Source: Nevskiales bacterium | Lineage (GTDB): Bacteria; Pseudomonadota; Gammaproteobacteria; Steroidobacterales; GCA-2729495 | Direction of reading: 5' to 3' | DNA length: 64,000 nt | Assembly (NCBI GenBank): GCA_011526045.1 | Contig: WYBE01000031.1 | Location: forward strand, 1-64,000 | Shown here: in pieces, positions 53,279 to 63,898 of the stretch | How the letters are laid out: each line of letters begins with the position of its first letter | How positions within the stretch are numbered: position 1 is the first letter of the stretch | Program-made: the position numbers and the translations under genes | Notes under the pieces: model-generated | What the model saw: the letters and a program-made list of their open reading frames with translations, nothing else | Database searches by the model: none | Told to the model about the DNA's origin: nothing

Positions 53279-55455
53279 TGGGCAGAGCCACCTTCCATAT
53301 CCGCGGGATGGACTGTGCCGAGGAGACGGCAACGCTCCGCCACGCGCTCTCTTCCGTCGCAGAGGTCAGGGAAGTCACGTTCAATCTCGTCACCGCGACC
53401 ATGACTGTCACGTCTGCCGGTGAACACTTTCCGGTTGAAGAAGTCATTCATACGGTTCAACAGGCCGGCATGTCGGCCGAACAAGTCGCCGATGGGGCGG
53501 AACGTCCAATCCTCGAAGCGAAGCAAGATAACCTCCGTACGGCACTCGTGGCTCTGAGCACGATCCTCACCGTCATGGCGTTCTCGCTTCATGGTGCTCA
53601 ATTGGGATGGCGCGCCGCACTTAGCGGCCATGAGACCGGCCAAATCCCTCTTACGGTTCGATCACTCTACGTCGTTGCCCTAATCGCCGGGGGATGGCTT
53701 GTGGTGCCCAAGGCATGGCTTGCCGCACGACGGCTACGGCCGGACATGTACCTGCTCATGACCGTGGCCGTGGTTGGCGCTTTGACTCTCGGCGAATACC
53801 TCGAAGCTGCCACAGTCACGGTCCTGTTCGCTGTCTCACTGGCCTTGGAGCAATGGAGCGTGGGCAGAGCCCGCCGCGCCATCGGGGCACTCGTGGCCCT
53901 CGCGCCTCCACGCGCCCGCGTCATCAAAGACGCTTCGTCCGAGGAATTGATGGAGGCGGCCGTCGTGCCGATCGGCTCGCAAATCGTAGTGAAGCCCGGA
54001 GAGAAGTTTCCGCTCGATGGACGGGTCATCGAGGGGAAAACGAACGTGAATCAAGCGCCAATTACGGGCGAATCCTTGCCTGTAGCAAAAGTAGTCGATG
54101 ACGAGGTCTACGCGGGGACGATCAACGTAGACGGCGCGGTCGTGGTGAAGACAACCAAATCTGCCTCCGACACCACGCTCGCCCGCATCATCCGCATGGT
54201 GAGTGAGGCTCAAAGCCGTCGAGCACCGAGCGAACAATGGGTAGAGCGGTTCGCCCGTTTGTACACGCCCGTAGTGATGTGTCTGGCGCTGCTTATCGCC
54301 GCCATCCCCCCGCTCGCGCTCGGTCAACCGTGGGCCGTGTGGTTCTATCGATCTCTGGTCCTTCTCGTCATCGCCTGTCCTTGCGCCCTCGTAATCTCCA
54401 CCCCGGTCACCATCGTTGCGGCTCTCGTTTCAGCGACGCGACACGGAATTCTCATAAAGGGAGGGCTATACGTCGAAGTCCCAGCGCACCTCCAGGCCAT
54501 TGCCCTGGACAAGACCGGCACGCTGACGGAAGGAAAGCCGCGCGTCCAGACGGTTGTGCCCCTGTCCGGCCACACGGAGAAGGAACTGCTTGAGATCGCA
54601 GCCGCCGTGGAGATGCGCTCCCAGCACCCCCTCGCCCACGCGATTGTGCGACACGCCGAAACGGCGGGAATCACACCACGCGCCGCCGGTGACTTCCAGT
54701 CCATCGCTGGCAAGGGAGCTACGGCCTCGCTGAACGGACAGAGGTTTTGGATCGGCTCACACGCCCTGCTTGAGGAGCGGTCCCAGGAGACGCCCGAATT
54801 GCACGACCGCCTCTCGCAGCTGTCCGCGTCCGGCGCCAGCGTGGTGGTGGTCGGCGAGGAAGACCACGTCTGCGGGTTCGTATCGGTCGCTGATTCCGTG
54901 CGACCCGAGGCGAAAGAGACCCTCGCGGTGCTGAAGTCCCTCGGCGTTCGATCAATCGTGATGCTAACCGGCGACAACCAAGGGACCGCCGAGGCCATCG
55001 CCCGCAAGGCGGGCATCGACGAGATCCACGCGGAGCTTCTGCCCGACGCCAAGGTCGGGCTCGTTGAAGAGCTTGTGCGGCGATATGGCACCATCGCGAT
55101 GGTCGGAGACGGCGTGAACGACGCCCCTGCGCTGGCGCGCTCCAGCCTCGGCATCGCGATGGGAGCTATCGGCACCGACGCCGCCATCGAGACGGCTGAT
55201 ATCGCACTGATGAAGGACGACCTGTCGCGCCTTCCGTGGTTGATTCGCCATTCTCGGCGCGCCCTCCGCACAATCCGTGTGAATATTGCCGTGTCGCTTC
55301 TGGTCAAAGCGGCCTTTATCGGTCTCACGCTGTTGGGAAAGGCCTCACTTTGGGCCGCGATCGCGGCGGATACCGGCGTTTCGTTGCTCGTCGTCTTAAA
55401 CGCGCTCCGTCTACTGCGAGACATGGACGCGGCGAGGATAACCAATCATGCTTGA
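53278..55455 (+). CDS. heavy-metal P1B-type ATPase (Zn/Cd/Pb group)
   Basis: This 725-aa pump has an N-terminal metal-binding HMA domain with GMDCAEE (residues 10-16), the TGES-type actuator loop, CPC at 367-369 in the membrane, phosphorylation Asp411 in DKTGTLT, and SQHPLAHAI. Its C-terminal membrane signatures, Lys in NIAVSLLVKAAF and AADTGVSLLVVLNALRLL, are those of the Zn/Cd/Pb (P1B-2) group such as ZntA/CadA rather than of Cu exporters. It expels cytoplasmic metal to the periplasm, where CzcCBA takes over. It starts at GTG 53278. Confidence 0.93.
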   Translation: MGRATFHIRGMDCAEETATLRHALSSVAEVREVTFNLVTATMTVTSAGEHFPVEEVIHTVQQAGMSAEQVADGAERPILEAKQDNLRTALVALSTILTVMAFSLHGAQLGWRAALSGHETGQIPLTVRSLYVVALIAGGWLVVPKAWLAARRLRPDMYLLMTVAVVGALTLGEYLEAATVTVLFAVSLALEQWSVGRARRAIGALVALAPPRARVIKDASSEELMEAAVVPIGSQIVVKPGEKFPLDGRVIEGKTNVNQAPITGESLPVAKVVDDEVYAGTINVDGAVVVKTTKSASDTTLARIIRMVSEAQSRRAPSEQWVERFARLYTPVVMCLALLIAAIPPLALGQPWAVWFYRSLVLLVIACPCALVISTPVTIVAALVSATRHGILIKGGLYVEVPAHLQAIALDKTGTLTEGKPRVQTVVPLSGHTEKELLEIAAAVEMRSQHPLAHAIVRHAETAGITPRAAGDFQSIAGKGATASLNGQRFWIGSHALLEERSQETPELHDRLSQLSASGASVVVVGEEDHVCGFVSVADSVRPEAKETLAVLKSLGVRSIVMLTGDNQGTAEAIARKAGIDEIHAELLPDAKVGLVEELVRRYGTIAMVGDGVNDAPALARSSLGIAMGAIGTDAAIETADIALMKDDLSRLPWLIRHSRRALRTIRVNIAVSLLVKAAFIGLTLLGKASLWAAIAADTGVSLLVVLNALRLLRDMDAARITNHA

Positions 55456-58400
55456 AAAAGTCCTACACTTCTCCATCCATCACCGCTTCCTGGTTGTGCT
55501 GATCACCTTGGCGGCGGCGGCAGGCGGCGTTTATTCGCTGCTTCATCTACCCATCGACGCCGTGCCGGATATCACGAACAACCAGGTGCAGATAAATATC
55601 GTCTATCCGGCGCTGTCGCCAGTTGAAATCGAGAAGCAGGTGACGTTTCCCATCGAAACTGCGCTGGCCGGCATTCCGGGACTGCAATCGACGCGGTCGC
55701 TTTCCCGCAACGGCTTCTCACAGGTCACGGCCGTTTTCGACGACGACGTGAGCATCTATTTCGCCCGGCAGCAGGTCAATGAACGATTACTGGAAGCGCG
55801 AGAGAGCCTCCCTCCCGGGGCCGAGCCCAAAATGGGCGCAATCTCGACCGGGCTGGGTGAAGTCTACATGTGGACGGTCGAGTACGACCATCCGAACGGC
55901 AAGGGAGCCAAAATCGCCGACGGGCAGCCTGGCTGGCAGTCGGACGGATCGTACCTGACCCCGGAAGGCGAACGCCTCGAAACCGCGTTGGAGAAAGCGG
56001 CGTACCTGCGCACGGTTCAGGACTGGATCATCCGTCCGCAACTTAAGGGCGTCAAAGACGTGGCCGGCGTGGACGCCATTGGCGGCTACGTCAAGCAATA
56101 TCACGTGCAGCCCGACCCGATGAAGCTGGTGTCCTACGGCCTTTCGTTCGCGAACGTAATTGACGCTCTTGAGCGAAACAACATGAGCGTCGGCGCCGGC
56201 TACATCGAACATAAAGGCGAAGCCTATCTCGTCCGCGCCGGGGGCAGAATACGCGATGAGAAGGAGATCGGGAACATTGTCCTGGGCGTCGAAGACGGAA
56301 CGCCGATCCACATCCGGCAAGTGGCGGACGTGCGCGTCGGCAAGGAACTCCGCAGCGGCAGCGCGAGCGAAGACGGGCATGAGGTCGTTGTCGGCACGGC
56401 ATTGATGCTGATCGGAGCAAATAGCCGCACCGTGTCCGTCGGCGTGGACGAAAAGCTCGCCTATATCAACAAGACGCTCCCTCCGGATATCCGGGCCAAG
56501 CCGGTGCTCAACCGAACGAAATTGGTCGATGCCACGATCCACACCGTGGGAAAGAACCTTGCTGAGGGTGCGATCCTCGTCATCGTCATTCTGTTTCTGA
56601 TGCTCGGGAACATCCGTGCGGCTCTCATCACGGCGCTGGCCATTCCGCTTTCGATGTTGCTGACGGCGATCGGCATGGTTCAAAGCAAGGTGAGCGGCAA
56701 TCTGATGAGCCTGGGGGCCATCGACTTCGGGCTGATTGTGGACGGTGCCGTAATCATCGTCGAAAACTGCCTGCGCATGTTGGCGGAGAAACAACACGAA
56801 CTCGGCCGAAAGCTCACACTTGCGGAGCGGATGGAGGTCGTCTTTGTCGCCAGCAAGCAGGTCCGAAGCGCCACGGCCTTCGGCGAGGCGATCATCATCA
56901 CGGTCTATTTCCCCATACTCGCTCTTACCGGCATCGAGGGAAAGATGTTTCACCCGATGGCCATGACGGTCATATTCGCATTGGCCGCGGCGTTCGTCCT
57001 GTCGCTCACGTTTGTCCCGGCGATGGTCGCGCTTGGAATTACCGGCAAGGTCCACGAGAAGGAGAACTTCCTTGTGCGGGCGGCGAAGTGGGCTTACGAG
57101 CCGACGGTTCTGGCGGCAATTCGTTTCCGCAAACCCGTTGTCATCGCGGCCGTCGCAACATTTGCGGCATCGCTTGCATTGTTCTTTACGCTGGGCCAGG
57201 AGTTCGTGCCCACGCTTGACGAAAAAGACATCGCCATGCATGCCATGCGTATTCCCAGCACATCCCTTACACAATCGTCAGAGATGCAATTCGAGGTCGA
57301 GAAGGTCATCAGCCAGGTCCCTGAGGTCGCATTCGCCTTCTCCAAGACCGGCACGGCCGAAATGGCGTCCGATCCCATGCCGCCCAACGTCTCCGACACC
57401 TTCATCATTCTCAAGCCGGCCGAGGCTTGGCGGAGCGAAGCCGAACTGGAAAAGCTCATCGCCGAGAAGGCGGGGGCGATGGAGCAGCATGGCGGGCACG
57501 CTGAAGAGAAGCACGGAGAGGAGGGACCTGGCCATGAACATGAGGAGCTTAAGGCGGAGAGCCATAAGGGCAAGCTGCTGAAGCTCGTCGAGCTGACGGT
57601 CAAAACATTGCCGGGAAACAACTACGAGTTTACCCAGCCGATTCAGATGCGATTCAACGAGTTGATCGCCGGCGTCCGCAGCGACGTGGCGGTCAAGGTC
57701 TTCGGCGACGAGTTCGACAAAATGGAACCGACGGCCCAAGCCATCGCCGGCATTTTGCGTAACGTGAAGGGAGCCGCTGACGTAAAGGTCGAGCAGACCA
57801 GGGGGCTGCCGGTGATGAACATCGAGATCGACCGCGCCGCTATCTCCCGCTATGGCCTCAACGTCGCTGACGTGCAGGATGTCGTCGCCATTGCCATCGG
57901 TGGACGGGAGGCGGGGCTTGTCTTCCAGGGCGACCGGCGCTTTGACCTGGTTGTACGCCTGCCGGACAACATGCGCCGCGACATAGAGGCGATTCGCAAT
58001 CTTCCGATCCCTCTGCCGCGCACGGACAAGCTGGAGACCATTAAGAGAGTCGCCGCCGCTAATGACGGCGCACCACCAATCGGCAAAGGCGGCTTTGTCC
58101 CATTGGGAGTCGTCGCCTCCATCGATATCGCCGAGGGGCCGAACCAGATCAGCCGCGAGAATGGGAAACGCCGCGTAGTGGTTCAATGCAATGTGCGCGG
58201 CCGGGACATCGGCTCATTCGTGACGGAGGCGCAACGAAAGATCGACGAGCAGGCGAAGCTCGCCGCAGGCACGTGGCTCTCTTGGGGCGGACAGTTCGAG
58301 AATCTGATCGCCGCCCGAACACGGTTGATGATCGTCGTGCCCATCTGTTTTTTCCTGATCTTCATCCTGCTGTTCAGCACATTTAACTCGGTCAAGTACG

Positions 58401-58855
58401 CTGTCCTCGTCTTTTCAGGCGTCCCGCTGGCGCTCACCGGCGGAATCGTCTCCCTCTGGCTACGCAACATGCCGTTTTCGATTTCGGCCGGCGTGGGCTT
58501 CATAGCGCTTTCCGGCGTCGCGGTCCTGAACGGGCTCGTCATGATTACGTTCATCAACCAGCTTCGCGCCGAAGGCCAGGGGCTTGAGGAGGCCGTGATC
58601 CACGGCTCGATGACGCGACTTCGACCGGTCCTCATGACGGCACTCGTCGCCGCATTGGGCTTCGTCCCGATGGCGCTGGCGACCGGAACCGGTGCGGAGG
58701 TTCAGCGGCCGCTTGCCACTGTCGTTGTCGGCGGCATTGTTACATCGACCTTGCTCACTCTAGTAGTCCTTCCCGCACTCTACCGGGCTTGGCATCGGAC
58801 AATTGATGCACGCGTTGAAACACTCTCGGATTCCGGCCAGAGGTGCGGTTCTTGA
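55448..58855 (+). CDS. czcA: heavy-metal efflux RND transporter (CzcA type)
   Basis: This 1135-aa inner-membrane pump is proton-driven. The transmembrane-4 signature DFGLIVDGAVIIVEN (Asp426/Asp432) is that of the Zn/Co/Cd/Ni class (CzcA) rather than the Cu/Ag class. The N-terminus (HHRFLVVLITLAAAAGGVYS) and the FTG-like porter segments are complete. A His/Glu-rich insert (EQHGGHAEEKHGEEGPGHEH, about residues 680-700) lies in the second periplasmic half and could bind metal. The gene overlaps the ATPase gene by eight bases. Confidence 0.93.
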   Translation: MLEKVLHFSIHHRFLVVLITLAAAAGGVYSLLHLPIDAVPDITNNQVQINIVYPALSPVEIEKQVTFPIETALAGIPGLQSTRSLSRNGFSQVTAVFDDDVSIYFARQQVNERLLEARESLPPGAEPKMGAISTGLGEVYMWTVEYDHPNGKGAKIADGQPGWQSDGSYLTPEGERLETALEKAAYLRTVQDWIIRPQLKGVKDVAGVDAIGGYVKQYHVQPDPMKLVSYGLSFANVIDALERNNMSVGAGYIEHKGEAYLVRAGGRIRDEKEIGNIVLGVEDGTPIHIRQVADVRVGKELRSGSASEDGHEVVVGTALMLIGANSRTVSVGVDEKLAYINKTLPPDIRAKPVLNRTKLVDATIHTVGKNLAEGAILVIVILFLMLGNIRAALITALAIPLSMLLTAIGMVQSKVSGNLMSLGAIDFGLIVDGAVIIVENCLRMLAEKQHELGRKLTLAERMEVVFVASKQVRSATAFGEAIIITVYFPILALTGIEGKMFHPMAMTVIFALAAAFVLSLTFVPAMVALGITGKVHEKENFLVRAAKWAYEPTVLAAIRFRKPVVIAAVATFAASLALFFTLGQEFVPTLDEKDIAMHAMRIPSTSLTQSSEMQFEVEKVISQVPEVAFAFSKTGTAEMASDPMPPNVSDTFIILKPAEAWRSEAELEKLIAEKAGAMEQHGGHAEEKHGEEGPGHEHEELKAESHKGKLLKLVELTVKTLPGNNYEFTQPIQMRFNELIAGVRSDVAVKVFGDEFDKMEPTAQAIAGILRNVKGAADVKVEQTRGLPVMNIEIDRAAISRYGLNVADVQDVVAIAIGGREAGLVFQGDRRFDLVVRLPDNMRRDIEAIRNLPIPLPRTDKLETIKRVAAANDGAPPIGKGGFVPLGVVASIDIAEGPNQISRENGKRRVVVQCNVRGRDIGSFVTEAQRKIDEQAKLAAGTWLSWGGQFENLIAARTRLMIVVPICFFLIFILLFSTFNSVKYAVLVFSGVPLALTGGIVSLWLRNMPFSISAGVGFIALSGVAVLNGLVMITFINQLRAEGQGLEEAVIHGSMTRLRPVLMTALVAALGFVPMALATGTGAEVQRPLATVVVGGIVTSTLLTLVVLPALYRAWHRTIDARVETLSDSGQRCGS

Positions 58856-58883
58856 AGCGACAGCTCAAGGCCTTGCACACTTT

Positions 58884-59015
58884 TTATTGGGTTGGCACAA
58901 AAGCGTTCGTGAGAATCGCAGAGAGGATCGTAATAGGAATGTTAACCAAGCCTGTCAAAAATCCTCCAAACACCTGCTGAATCAAACCAAATAGAATGTC
59001 CAATGCGAAATTCAT
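58884..59015 (-). CDS. 43-aa hydrophobic peptide
   Basis: A short reading frame below the usual size limit lies 13 nt downstream of the leftward outer-membrane gene. It begins MNFALDILFGLIQQVFGG and ends ILTNAFVPTQ; it is almost entirely one or two hydrophobic stretches. The ribosome site AGGAG lies at a good distance before the ATG at 59015 (an in-frame ATG at 59021 would add two residues). Such peptides can be membrane regulators of transporters. Expression is unproven. Confidence 0.55.
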   Translation of the reverse strand: MNFALDILFGLIQQVFGGFLTGLVNIPITILSAILTNAFVPTQ

Positions 59016-59028
59016 GTCCATCTCCTAA

Positions 59029-59883
59029 TTACCAACGGATTGCAAAACCGACCCCAGTGAAAACGTCGTCGGCTTCCTCATTGAGTCCAGCGCCGATGCG
59101 GAAATCTAGTTGCAAATTGCTGTTGATCTGGAGCGCAACTCCACCGTCGACATAATGCGCGCAGTCACTGCCTGGATGGTTTGGATAGAAACCGAAATAC
59201 TCAACATAGGTTGTAAGACGGTCCGTGAGGCGTGCCCCAAGAGATATCGATGCACTCGTCTGCACAAACCTGGACTCTTCGGTAGGAAGGCCAAGGTTTA
59301 TGTTTCCGGCCACGCCAAGGCGCTCCGTGAGTTCATAGGACCAGAGACCCTTGACCTGAGGATCAACATCACGAGACGATTTTGAGTCAGTGCCGGTTGG
59401 TAGGCTCAGCTCTCCGATCACAGATAACTCCGGACGAAGCCCGTTTTGTTTCTGCAACAAAAGCTTCACTCCTGTTGTCAGGTCGGCGCCACCGTCGTCG
59501 TGGACTTCGCGATGCACGCGCCGCCCAGCGTCATTACGCTCTACGAATAGATCCTCAGTGAGCGACATGCCAGTCCAACCTGTACGAAGCTCCAGGCTGT
59601 CGGACAAGCCCACTCTAAGAAGAAATTCCGGCACGGTCTGTTCGCTGACCCGATGACCACGTTCATCGTCGTAGGTAAAGGTGTACCCGCCCTCTAACTG
59701 AACATGGCCCCAAGGGACTGTTGCAGTCGCTTCTGTGAAATCGGGTCGATCTGTAACAATCGGTTCAGTCGAAGGTGCTATTCTCGACTGACTCAAACCA
59801 AGGGGCGTGCCTACAACGGCAGGCGCAAATGGGCAGAGTATCGCATAGGCCAGGTACACGAATTGCAATCGCAACCAGATCAC
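59029..59883 (-). CDS. outer-membrane protein of the MetA-pathway/phenol-degradation (PF13557-like) type
   Basis: The 284-aa protein begins at GTG with GGAGACGAA upstream, has a signal peptide (LRLQFVYLAYAILCPFAPAV), and a beta-barrel body with TDRPDFTEATATVPWGHVQL, LELRTGWTGMSL, LSVIGELSLPTGTDSKS and a final GVGFAIRW. These match the family of outer-membrane transporters often found next to metal efflux systems. It is transcribed towards czcA, with the 43-aa peptide downstream. Confidence 0.78.
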   Translation of the reverse strand: MIWLRLQFVYLAYAILCPFAPAVVGTPLGLSQSRIAPSTEPIVTDRPDFTEATATVPWGHVQLEGGYTFTYDDERGHRVSEQTVPEFLLRVGLSDSLELRTGWTGMSLTEDLFVERNDAGRRVHREVHDDGGADLTTGVKLLLQKQNGLRPELSVIGELSLPTGTDSKSSRDVDPQVKGLWSYELTERLGVAGNINLGLPTEESRFVQTSASISLGARLTDRLTTYVEYFGFYPNHPGSDCAHYVDGGVALQINSNLQLDFRIGAGLNEEADDVFTGVGFAIRW

Positions 59884-60313
59884 TTCGTCTCCTTGTGTAG
59901 CTACTACTATCTAAGTTAGCACAGGCTACATCAGCGCGGTGCATTTTGCAATCGCCGCCGATGTACCAGGAGAACATGAACCTGTGGACCTTTGACCAGA
60001 TTACTAATTTGGAACCCGCGAAGACGTGAGTTGGGGGGAATGCCACGATGGTCTGGTCCATTCCTTTTTTTGAAGCGATTCATTCTGCGGTCGGAACGTT
60101 ACTGCGGGCGAAAGTCCAGAAAACAGCGTTCTTGACCGCGCCAGAGGGGGTGGAATGAACTCTTGCCATGCGCCGAAGAGGGCAATTCCTTGCGCTCCCG
60201 CTTCGCGACGAGTTTTACGACGCCGCTGGCACGCTGTTTGCTAAGATCGCCATTAGTGGTTGCGGTCGGTCCGCACTCGCATGCTTGGTCGAGATACAGC
60301 AACGGAGTTCAAT
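59884..60313. promoter_or_regulatory. divergent intergenic region between two metal-island genes
   Basis: I see no gene in these 430 nt. It must hold promoters for both flanking genes. On the leftward side a TTGCAA-17-TAGCCT arrangement (about 59921-59949 on the minus strand) is a weak promoter candidate. No palindrome typical of a metal regulator was found. Confidence 0.4.
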
Positions 60314-61880
<1,567 letters not shown>

Positions 61881-62220
61881 GCCGCACCTGCGTTCGCAAG
61901 TCTCATAGGCGGACTTATGTTGCGCGCCGACGGGCTGAATGGACTCATCGCCGAATTCGGGTTTTCGGCGAGTTTCACCCAGGGGCCGATTTCAGCAAAC
62001 GTTGAAAGAGACGGTCGGGGTGAAAGCCGGACACGTCCACGAACTCGCCCACGACGACCACAAGGTCAATCTGGCCTGAGGCGTTCGTGACTCGACGAGG
62101 TCCGTCTGATAATCTTTATCAAAGGCCGTTGTTTCTTGCAGGAAAAACCGCCAATATGGCCGACCGGACATAATTTCAAAGTAGATACTTGAAAATGTCC
62201 GATCGCAATCTTATGATCTC
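61881..62220. other. stretch without convincing genes before the DUF4160 gene
   Basis: Short frames exist on the plus strand (for example 61857-62090), but their composition is Arg/Pro-rich and unlike real proteins. A TTGAAA (62189-62194) and TATGAT (62212-62217) pair with 17-nt spacing stands directly before the DUF4160 ATG at 62221; transcription would then begin within or just after the start codon, so the promoter or the start may be misjudged. Confidence 0.4.
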
Positions 62221-62478
62221 ATGGCACAAGTAAGAGCGTTCACGGTGCCGGGGGTGCGGATGATCTTCTACTCCGGAGATCATGACCCTCCGCACTTTCA
62301 CGCGAGCCGACCGGGTGATTGGAGCGCGAAAGTACATTTTCTTGAGGACCGAGCCAGAATGTTCCGAGACATCAGGCCCAAGAATGCAACCATCAATCCG
62401 CCAGACCGGCGAGCAATTATTGAGGGAGTCGAGGAGCATCGCGAAGAATTGTTGAAGGAATGGGAAGCGTGCCATTAA
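62221..62478 (+). CDS. DUF4160 domain protein
   Basis: The 85-aa protein has the DUF4160 core FTVPGVRMIFYSGDHDPPHF followed by AKVHFLED and a helical end VEEHREELLKEWEACH. DUF4160 and DUF2442 genes commonly form a pair in mobile elements and are suspected toxin-antitoxin systems, though the activity is not established. It lies seven bases before the DUF2442-XRE gene. The start at ATG 62221 fits the family N-terminus. Confidence 0.82.
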   Translation: MAQVRAFTVPGVRMIFYSGDHDPPHFHASRPGDWSAKVHFLEDRARMFRDIRPKNATINPPDRRAIIEGVEEHREELLKEWEACH

Positions 62479-62485
62479 GGACCCG

Positions 62486-63379
62486 GTGGTCTATATGTCA
62501 ACCACATGCGAAAAAGAAAAGATCGACATACTCGTCAATGACACGGTATGGCCGGTATCAGCGAAGCCTTCTTCTTGGCGAAGGGTGATCGGGAAACGCA
62601 GGACCGTCCATGTCCACAAGGGTTGGACGCCCCGGAGCCTTCCGCGATCAAGTTCGGTGTTTCTGGTGAGTAACACGACGGGTATTTCTTCGGTCATGGA
62701 TGCATCGACTTTGCATGAGATTCCCGCAACGCGGAAACGCTTTCTGCTATGGGTGGACGACGAGCCAGACGGTCTCGCTGAAGTATTGCCTCGCCTGAAT
62801 GTCAGGAGCGACGACCGCCTTCATTTGGTAAGCATCCAACGGGAACCGGACTTCCGCAAATTGCTGGTTCGCCTCGTGCTCGTTCTGAACAAGGGCGTTG
62901 GATCAGAATCGATTTTCGATGCCTTTTGGAAGGACGAAACATTTGTCGTCGTTTCACCGCTGTTTCAGCGACTTCACGTGCCTATGGACAAGATTCCGAA
63001 GGTCTGTAATGCGTCGGAGGCTGATCGCGAGTGTTTCGAGATTGACCAGCACGGGGACTTCGTTTTCTGGCCGAACCTCGACGTACACATGGGTTGGCCA
63101 CAGTTCGTTCAAGCTGTCGATCCGCTCGCCAAGCTGCGTGCCGAGCAGAGGAGCGAAGCATTCAACAAGGCCTACGGCGCCGCGATCCGACAGCTCCGCG
63201 AAGAGGTTGGTTTGCGACAATCTGACATCGGAGACGTGGATGAGCGTACCGTGCGCCGGATCGAGAACGGCGAGACCAGGGTCACCGGAAACGCTATTGA
63301 GGCGCTGGCCAAGGCTCACGGTATGGCACCAAACAAATACATGCAGCGGCTTGCCGAGTTGCTGGGAGAAGCGAGCTAG
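62486..63379 (+). CDS. DUF2442-XRE protein with extended N-terminus
   Basis: The 297-aa frame starts at GTG 62486. The C-terminal half contains a DUF2442 domain (VSPLFQRLHVPMDKIPKVCN, FEIDQHGDFVFWPNLDVHMG) and an XRE-type helix-turn-helix (LREEVGLRQSDIGDVDERTV, RRIENGETRVTGNAIEALAK). The first ~120 residues are unusual; an internal ATG at 62698 (MDASTLHEIPATRKRFLLWV) could be the real start of a shorter protein. As the DNA-binding partner of DUF4160 it is the likely antitoxin/repressor. Confidence 0.75.
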   Translation: MVYMSTTCEKEKIDILVNDTVWPVSAKPSSWRRVIGKRRTVHVHKGWTPRSLPRSSSVFLVSNTTGISSVMDASTLHEIPATRKRFLLWVDDEPDGLAEVLPRLNVRSDDRLHLVSIQREPDFRKLLVRLVLVLNKGVGSESIFDAFWKDETFVVVSPLFQRLHVPMDKIPKVCNASEADRECFEIDQHGDFVFWPNLDVHMGWPQFVQAVDPLAKLRAEQRSEAFNKAYGAAIRQLREEVGLRQSDIGDVDERTVRRIENGETRVTGNAIEALAKAHGMAPNKYMQRLAELLGEAS

Positions 63380-63505
63380 ACGCGGCTAAAAACCGGTTGT
63401 GAAATCCCGAGCAGCGAACCAGACCCCGAACTTGTCTCTGGTCCACCGATTTTCAGGTTTGAAGACCGTCGCGTTTCCTCTAGTTGACGGGTCGTAGCGA
63501 AATCC
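63380..63505 (+). other. short stretch between the last element gene and the right recombination leader
   Basis: No gene is seen. The region should contain the right end of the element. It does not repeat the tRNA 3' end. A CCAGACCC...CTCTGGTCC inverted segment near 63420-63448 could form a hairpin. Confidence 0.4.
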
Positions 63506-63898
63506 GCCGACCCACGGGTTAACGATGAACACCGAGGCCGAGACGCCTCGGCGTTTCGCGTTTTAGCGCAAGGATTGGCAAGGGCTTAGCGATGCGGCCC
63601 TTCGCGGGCGGCGCCCCCGAGACGCCGCCGCGAACTACCCTGACGCCTCCCCGGCCGCGCCGGCGCTTGCGTTCCGCCGAAAGTCTCAAAGTCTCGCGCA
63701 CAGACCGACCCGCGGGTTATGAGGGCCTTTCGCGTTCCCCCGACCGAGCGACATCTTCCTCGAACATTTCGTGATCGCCATGTCCGACCCGCCGGTTATG
63801 AGATTCCGGGCACCTCGCGCGCCGACGGCATAGGTAACCCATAGACGGCGGCAACGCGCGGGCATGTTGCCGGCGCGGCCGTTTTCCTGGGGCCCGTC
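63506..63898 (+). other. recombination-module leader, right copy
   Basis: This stretch repeats the ordered blocks of 126-525: CGACCCACGGGTTAAC (63508-63523), a CCGAGGCCGAGACGCCTCGG stem, CGAAAGTCTC near 63678, GACCCGCGGGTTATGAG (about 63706-63722), GACCCGCCGGTTATGAG (63786-63802) and ACGGCATAGGTAAC (63825-63838). Overall the copies are clearly diverged. It marks the beginning of a second, related element integrated next to the first. No gene is seen. Confidence 0.55.

Noticed and set aside
55787..57274. 495-codon open frame on the minus strand within czcA
   Set aside because: Antisense shadow; no motif, and czcA is intact on the plus strand.
58803..58994. 63-codon plus-strand frame after czcA
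   Set aside because: It overlaps the czcA end and lies antisense to the 43-aa peptide. The composition is not protein-like, and no ribosome site is present.
62189..62217. TTGAAA-17-TATGAT promoter for the DUF4160 gene
   Set aside because: Good sequence, but it would start transcription after the ATG. Either the gene starts further downstream or the match is accidental, so it is not called as a promoter.
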